Assembly (NCBI GenBank): GCA_021741285.1 | Contig: JAIOYD010000128.1 | Span: 1 to 5,273, forward strand | From: Rickettsiaceae bacterium | Lineage (GTDB): Bacteria; Pseudomonadota; Alphaproteobacteria; Rickettsiales; Rickettsiaceae | Direction: 5' to 3' | DNA length: 5,273 nt | Shown here: one piece after another, positions 1 to 3,235 of the stretch | Layout: every line of letters begins with the position of its first letter | How positions within the stretch are numbered: the stretch's first letter is position 1 | The notes under the pieces: generated by a model | What the model saw: the letters and a program-made list of their open reading frames with translations, nothing else | Database searches by the model: none | Told to the model about the DNA's origin: nothing | Translations under genes and position numbers: made by a program

Positions 1-465
1 TACACAATATATTGCGATATGGACGGTGTCCTTGTCGATTTTGAAAAAGGTTATAAAGAATTAACTAATACTTCTCCTGCTAGAACATTTGACGGTAAAG
101 CTGATTTTTGGGAACCTATTAATAAAGCAGGTGCCGAATGGTGGGCTAATTTAGATTGGATGTCGGATGGACAAATATTGTGGTCTTATATTAAAAAATA
201 TAAACCAAATATCCTATCAGCACCATCTTGGGACCCCTCATCTAAAATAGGTAAAGAGGCATGGTGCAAAATTCATTTAAAAAATGAATATAAAAAATTA
301 TATTTGTACTCTAGAGCTAATAAACAATTATTTGCAGAGCCAAATCGTATATTGATTGATGATATGCAAAAAACTATTGATGAATGGAACGCTAAAGGTG
401 GTATAGGTATATTTCATAGTTCAGCTGCTAATACAATAACAGAACTTAAAAAATTAGGGTTATAA
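1..465 (+). CDS. HAD-superfamily phosphatase, 5'(3')-deoxyribonucleotidase-like (5' end missing)
   Basis: The reading frame is open from base 1 and the first visible residues are YTIYCDMDGVLVDF. This is HAD motif I (DxDG), and its first Asp, the expected nucleophile, is encoded at 16-18, just before the ATG at 19. A start at 19 would delete the catalytic residue, so the true start lies upstream, probably only a few codons away. Counting from the first visible codon, motif II is probably the Ser in NILSAPS (about residue 73), the motif III Lys lies in SSKIGKEAW (about 82-86), and motif IV is ILIDD (about 117-121). The order and the short length (about 155 residues) suit the 5'-nucleotidase (NT5C) type, which dephosphorylates (deoxy)nucleoside monophosphates using Mg2+. 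In a phage this would act in nucleotide metabolism in the host cytoplasm. Substrate is inferred only; a nucleic-acid 3'-phosphatase is also possible. The stop overlaps the next start by one base (TAATG). Confidence 0.85.
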   Translation, partial: YTIYCDMDGVLVDFEKGYKELTNTSPARTFDGKADFWEPINKAGAEWWANLDWMSDGQILWSYIKKYKPNILSAPSWDPSSKIGKEAWCKIHLKNEYKKLYLYSRANKQLFAEPNRILIDDMQKTIDEWNAKGGIGIFHSSAANTITELKKLGL

Positions 466-1055
466 TGGAAGAAAAAGAATCAAGGTTACAAAAAGATTTT
501 AAATCTCGTGATGTGCAACGTATGCGCAATCTTATTACTAAAAAATTTGATGATAAAACTGTAACACAAGCTGGTTATACTAAACAATCTGTTGAACATA
601 AAGAAGGTGATATTTGGGAAGAAACCGGTAAAACTTGGACTATTAAAAACGGTCTTAAGCAAACCATGACGCGTTTAGATAGTATTAAAAAATCTATATT
701 ATTACCTATTGTTTGTCCTAATTGTAGTAAAGCAATGGCTAACGATATGTTAAACAAAAAGATGTGGCCTATACACAAAATGTGTTTTGATTGTGTTATT
801 AGTATGGAAACTGAATTAAAACGCACAGGTAAATTTGAAGAATATCAACGCAACATGGTTATGGGCGGCGTTAAAACATATATTAAGGAATTAGAAGATA
901 TGTTATTAGAGATACTAATGGACACAGGTAAGGAATCCTTCGTAACAGAAGCCGGTGATGTTGAAGAATGGCGCGGTGGAACTATAGATAAAACAAAAAT
1001 AGTCAAAGATCTACAGGATTATATTAAGCAATTGAAAGATATATCGGAAGCGTAA
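465..1055 (+). CDS. Zinc-ribbon phage protein of unknown function
   Basis: This 196-residue soluble protein has a Cys4 metal-binding pattern in its middle: CPNC at 84-87 and CFDC at 107-110, with His104 close by (MWPIHKMCFDC). The spacing C-x2-C-x19-C-x2-C is typical of a zinc ribbon. The N-terminal part is charged (RDVQRMRNLITKKF), followed by a tryptophan-containing stretch (EGDIWEETGKTWTIKNG, about 47-63). The C-terminal third is probably helical, with a conserved-looking SFVTEAGDVEEWRGG segment (about 158-172). I recall similar hypothetical proteins in marine T4-like phages, but no function. The zinc ribbon could contact nucleic acid or simply stabilise the fold. The start is fixed by the TAATG overlap with the phosphatase gene, suggesting translational coupling. 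It carries no N-terminal tag like those of the genes at 1377-3235. Confidence 0.85.
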   Translation: MEEKESRLQKDFKSRDVQRMRNLITKKFDDKTVTQAGYTKQSVEHKEGDIWEETGKTWTIKNGLKQTMTRLDSIKKSILLPIVCPNCSKAMANDMLNKKMWPIHKMCFDCVISMETELKRTGKFEEYQRNMVMGGVKTYIKELEDMLLEILMDTGKESFVTEAGDVEEWRGGTIDKTKIVKDLQDYIKQLKDISEA

Positions 1056-1095
1056 TATTTATTGGTAATGATTTCCTAATTAATTTTTACAAATA
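1056..1095. other. The only intergenic gap; no clear promoter or terminator
   Basis: These 40 bases separate the zinc-ribbon gene from the membrane-protein gene. The stretch is very AT-rich. It holds an 8-base palindrome AATTAATT (1078-1085) and TACAAATA (1088-1095), one base away from the T4 late-promoter core TATAAATA. No GC-rich hairpin with a T-run is visible and no ribosome-binding site precedes the ATG. If the operon has an internal promoter in this window, this gap is the likeliest place, but the sequence does not prove one. Confidence 0.4.
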
Positions 1096-1380
1096 ATGGA
1101 TCAAACCAACATGTGGTCAGTATTAATCACAGCAATTACAGTTTTAGGTGGTACTTCAGCATTTAGATTTTACGAAAAGCGTGCTATGCACAGAGAGCGT
1201 GATGATGAATTTATTCGTCATGATTGCAAAGATCGTATCGCTAAATTAGAAGCATTACTTTCAGAATCATCAAAAGAAAAAGACGAAATGAGAGCTCAAC
1301 TTTTTGAATTAGTAGCGGAAGTTGCTAGTTTAAGAACTGAAATTAAGTATCTAACAGAGCGTAATAAAGCTAGTATATGA
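1096..1380 (+). CDS. Small membrane-anchored coiled-coil protein
   Basis: This 94-residue protein has one hydrophobic segment near its N-terminus (about residues 7-24, WSVLITAITVLGGTSAFRF). A basic stretch follows (YEKRAMHRERDD), then a long charged helix from about 44 to 90 with regularly spaced Leu/Ile/Val (RIAKLEALL, MRAQLFELVAEVASLRTEI), which reads as a coiled coil. The basic residues just after the membrane segment favour the coiled coil lying in the cytoplasm, or in the virion interior if packaged. An inner-membrane spanin would instead put its coiled coil in the periplasm. Candidate roles are a holin-like or lysis accessory protein or a membrane-associated structural protein; none is demonstrated. 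I chose the ATG at 1096, which has no Shine-Dalgarno sequence; an in-frame ATG at 1111 would cost five residues but keep the membrane segment. The stop overlaps the next start by four bases (ATGA). Confidence 0.8.
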   Translation: MDQTNMWSVLITAITVLGGTSAFRFYEKRAMHRERDDEFIRHDCKDRIAKLEALLSESSKEKDEMRAQLFELVAEVASLRTEIKYLTERNKASI

Positions 1381-1406
1381 TAAAATTATTAGATATATTA
1401 AATGAA
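1377..1406 (+). other. Predicted capsid-targeting propeptide, MIKLLDILNE
   Basis: Ten codons encode a peptide that aligns without gaps to the T4 IPIII N-terminus MKTYQEFIAE as I remember it: hydrophobic or aromatic at 4, acidic at 6, hydrophobic at 7, I/L at 8 and Glu at 10. Predicted cleavage is after L-N-E, between Glu10 and Val11. Confidence 0.65.
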
Positions 1407-1670
1407 GTTGATACATCTGATAAAACGCATTGGCGTGATCATTTTAGAGAAATTATAGCGTGTGCTGAAATAGCATTATCAAGTAATGATCCTGAAACTA
1501 TTGCTAACCAAGTATCTGACATAATGGAACATGCTGGAGTAGCTGCTACTAAACATGAAGCAACATACGCTAAACAACCAATACCAACATTTGTAAATTC
1601 AAATAATGCCAATTCATATTCCCAAAATGCGGATGAAGATATTAATGGATATGGTGGCTCAAGAATATAA
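1377..1670 (+). CDS. Tagged putative internal head protein 1 (97 aa, unknown function)
   Basis: The protein begins MIKLLDILNE, a ten-residue element shared with the genes at 1674 and 2840 and, in modified form, at 2099. It resembles the T4 capsid-targeting propeptide and ends in L-N-E, a predicted prohead-protease site after Glu10. The remaining 87 residues have a helical, His/Ala/Glu-rich middle (about 17-60, including HWRDHFREIIACAEIAL and SDIMEHAGVAA). The tail is rich in Asn and Ser (about 73-90) and looks disordered, ending GYGGSRI. I do not recognise the family. Size and low complexity are compatible with a small packaged protein. The start is fixed by the shared tag and by the ATGA overlap with the preceding gene. 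The role as capsid cargo is inferred from the tag alone. Confidence 0.8.
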   Translation: MIKLLDILNEVDTSDKTHWRDHFREIIACAEIALSSNDPETIANQVSDIMEHAGVAATKHEATYAKQPIPTFVNSNNANSYSQNADEDINGYGGSRI

Positions 1671-1673
1671 TAT

Positions 1674-1703
1674 ATGATTAAACTTGTAGATATTTTAAAC
1701 GAA
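1674..1703 (+). other. Predicted capsid-targeting propeptide, MIKLVDILNE
   Basis: Second copy of the tag. It differs from the copy at 1377 by one residue (Val for Leu at 5) but by four silent codon changes (ATT/ATA, CTT/TTA, ATT/ATA, AAC/AAT). Predicted cleavage after Glu10 would leave a mature protein starting AEISKCPPATQ. Confidence 0.65.
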
Positions 1704-2099
1704 GCAGAAATTAGTAAGTGTCCACCTGCTACTCAAAATATAGAGTTAAACTTACAAAATAGACAAAAAGCTATTAATGAGTATGGCTACGGACCACTTA
1801 ATCCTAATGAACCTAACGAAAAGTTTTGGCAAGCTAAAATGGATATGTGGAAATTAGATTCAGTAGAAGAAGCCAAATCATCAAGATGTGGTAACTGTGC
1901 TGCATTTGATCTAACCACAAAAACCCTAGACTGTATTGCTAAAGGAATTGGTAATGACCAAGGGTCAGAAGATCCTTTTGATGTAATAAAAGCTGGTAAG
2001 TTAGGATATTGCAGATTTTTAAAATTTAAATGTGCTGCTGCTAGAACATGTGATGCTTGGGTTGTTGGAGGACCTTTAACAGATGATAAAAATAAATAA
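1674..2099 (+). CDS. Tagged cysteine-rich phage protein (CPPATQ/RCGNC family)
   Basis: After the tag MIKLVDILNE this 141-residue protein has a characteristic body. CPPATQNIELNLQNRQKAI begins at residue 16 and YGPLNPNEPNEKFW follows at about 39-52. Next comes a cysteine-rich half with Cys72, Cys75 (RCGNCAAFD), Cys87, Cys113 (LGYC), Cys120 and Cys126 (RTCDAW). I recognise this layout from hypothetical proteins of marine phages, in which I recall the protein starting close to the CPPATQ motif; here the tag would be an added N-terminal extension. The C-x2-C...C...GYC pattern with aromatic residues is loosely reminiscent of high-potential iron-sulfur proteins, so a bound metal or Fe-S cluster is possible, as is a zinc site. 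That is inference. The start lies three bases after the previous stop and the stop overlaps the next start by one base (TAATG). Confidence 0.85.
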   Translation: MIKLVDILNEAEISKCPPATQNIELNLQNRQKAINEYGYGPLNPNEPNEKFWQAKMDMWKLDSVEEAKSSRCGNCAAFDLTTKTLDCIAKGIGNDQGSEDPFDVIKAGKLGYCRFLKFKCAAARTCDAWVVGGPLTDDKNK

Positions 2100-2140
2100 T
2101 GGTTAAATTAACAGAAATATTACAAGACATTTTAGCTGAG
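2099..2140 (+). other. Predicted longer capsid-targeting propeptide, MVKLTEILQDILAE
   Basis: This is the divergent member of the tag set. It keeps the MxKLxxIL opening but is four residues longer, ending in I-L-A-E. Predicted cleavage is after L-A-E (residues 12-14), so the mature protein would begin KKLCPKG, exactly at the edge of the recognisable basic domain. Confidence 0.55.
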
Positions 2141-2836
2141 AAGAAGCTATGCCCTAAAGGCAGAGCTTACTATAATCGCCGTAGAGCTGCTGGTGAAAAA
2201 CCTTCAGCTTATTTATCTGGTCGTGCTGTTAAGGTATGTAAAGGTTTAATGGAAGAAGGTGAATATGATGATTCATCTAAATTTGATTTAGTCAAACAAA
2301 ACCCACTTGATATTAAAAAATTAGTTAATAAAGGTATTATATTCATAACTAAACCAGGAAACGGACAAGGTGGAGTAGAGGAACCCAATTGGGAAGGTGA
2401 TGCTAGTGTTATTACATTATACAATATGGCTAATGCTGAACCTTGGATGGAAGAAGCAGTAAAAACACCATTACCTCAAGCTATACCTCATATACAAAAT
2501 GATCAAGATAACTTGTTATATGATGGAAAATACAATCAAATACTTTGGGGTATTAAAAAAAAGGGATTAAAACCTGAAGATTTTTACTTAAATGTAAATG
2601 AATCACTACGTGATTGGTTTAAAAAAGAAGATTGGGTTCGTATTGATACAGCAGGTAATATAACTGGACCTTGTGGCACAATGAAAAAAGGTAATAAAAC
2701 AACTCGTTGTTTACCTCGTGCTAAAGCAAATAGTTTAACTAAAGCTGAACGCGCTGCTACATCAAAGAAAAAAGCAGCATCAGACAAACAATTTGTACCT
2801 AATACTAAAAAAGCAAAAGTAAAACTTAATAAATAG
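2099..2836 (+). CDS. Tagged two-domain protein with a DUF5872-like C-terminus
   Basis: The 245-residue product starts with a longer tag variant, MVKLTEILQDILAE. A small basic domain follows at about 15-49: LCPKGRAYYNRRRA, then PSAYLSGRAVKVCKG. This resembles phage modules with an LCxRGK...PSAYAxGxAVxVCKG signature. An L-M-E at 50-52 just after it could be a second protease site. The middle (about 60-165) is unfamiliar. The C-terminal part from about 168 (ESLRDWFKKEDWVRID, GPCGTMKKG, RCLPRAKANSLTKAER) matches what I remember of DUF5872, known from phages and giant viruses but without assigned function. The last 30 residues are Lys/Ala-rich, suggesting nucleic-acid contact, which would suit a protein packed with DNA. 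Codons throughout fit the neighbours, with no frameshift. The start is set by the TAATG overlap and by the position of the tag. Confidence 0.85.
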   Translation: MVKLTEILQDILAEKKLCPKGRAYYNRRRAAGEKPSAYLSGRAVKVCKGLMEEGEYDDSSKFDLVKQNPLDIKKLVNKGIIFITKPGNGQGGVEEPNWEGDASVITLYNMANAEPWMEEAVKTPLPQAIPHIQNDQDNLLYDGKYNQILWGIKKKGLKPEDFYLNVNESLRDWFKKEDWVRIDTAGNITGPCGTMKKGNKTTRCLPRAKANSLTKAERAATSKKKAASDKQFVPNTKKAKVKLNK

Positions 2837-2839
2837 ACT

Positions 2840-2869
2840 ATGATAAAGTTAGTAGATATATTAAAAGAA
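2840..2869 (+). other. Predicted capsid-targeting propeptide, MIKLVDILKE
   Basis: Copy of the tag differing from that at 1674 by one residue (Lys for Asn at 9) and by four silent codon changes. L-K-E at 8-10 is the first of several possible protease sites in this protein. Confidence 0.6.
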
Positions 2870-3235
2870 GAAATAGACGAATATGATGTCGTAAACGAAG
2901 AAGATGTGAAATCATTCGTTACATTTTTAAAAGAATATAAACAAGTATTGTCTGAAGGATGTGAATGCTTAACTGAAGTCGAATATCGCGGCCGTAAAGT
3001 ACAGTTAGGTAAGATAATGCAAGGTGATATAAAGAAATTTAAGGTATATGTTAAAAATAATAAGGGTAAAGTTGTAAAAGTTAACTTTGGCTTTGGTGGT
3101 AAATCCGCTAAAGGTAAAAGAATGGTGATTAAAGCTAAAAACCCTAAAAGACGAGCAGCATACCGCGCAAGACACAATTGTGATAACCCAGGACCACGCT
3201 GGAAGGCGAATTATTGGTCATGTAAAAAATGGTAA
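2840..3235 (+). CDS. Tagged small basic phage protein (RGRKVQLGK...RARHNCDNPGP family)
   Basis: The 131-residue product has the tag MIKLVDILKE, then an acidic linker (about 11-46) and a strongly basic domain. The domain starts EVEYRGRKVQLGK (47-55) and continues with GDIKKFKVYVKNNKGKVVKVNFG, NPKRRAAYRARHNCDNPGP (101-119) and a Trp-rich end, WKANYWSCKKW. I recognise this body as a recurrent hypothetical protein of marine T4-like phages; its function is unknown to me. The charge and the RRAAYRAR stretch suggest DNA contact. The linker contains further L/I-x-E triplets (IDE 12-14, LSE 37-39, LTE 44-46). The last lies directly before the conserved body, so the mature protein may start there rather than after residue 10. 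The gene begins three bases after the previous stop. Confidence 0.87.
   Translation: MIKLVDILKEEIDEYDVVNEEDVKSFVTFLKEYKQVLSEGCECLTEVEYRGRKVQLGKIMQGDIKKFKVYVKNNKGKVVKVNFGFGGKSAKGKRMVIKAKNPKRRAAYRARHNCDNPGPRWKANYWSCKKW

Noticed and set aside
19..465. ATG at 19 as the start of the phosphatase gene
   Set aside because: It would remove the nucleophilic Asp at 16-18 of the DxDG motif; the frame is open to base 1, so the gene is cut by the window edge.
575..826. Minus-strand open frame of 83 codons
   Set aside because: Antisense to the zinc-ribbon gene, with no motif and no support from spacing.
1088..1095. TACAAATA as a T4-type late promoter
   Set aside because: One mismatch to TATAAATA and it abuts the ATG at 1096, so transcription would begin inside the gene; such octamers are common by chance in DNA this AT-rich.
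1096..1380. Firm call as an inner-membrane spanin
   Set aside because: Size and coiled coil fit, but the basic residues after the membrane segment favour a cytoplasmic coiled coil, and no outer-membrane spanin with a lipobox is present next to it.
1674..2099. Firm call as a high-potential iron-sulfur protein
   Set aside because: Cysteine order is only loosely similar, spacing does not match exactly, and there are seven cysteines rather than four.
2209..2424. Minus-strand open frame of 71 codons
   Set aside because: Antisense to the tagged DUF5872-like gene, in a region where every supported gene runs the other way.
2584..3177. Minus-strand open frame of 197 codons
   Set aside because: It lies opposite two well-supported plus-strand genes with recognisable families; its Ser/Thr/Leu/Phe-rich translation is typical of antisense to Lys/Asp/Glu-rich coding sequence.
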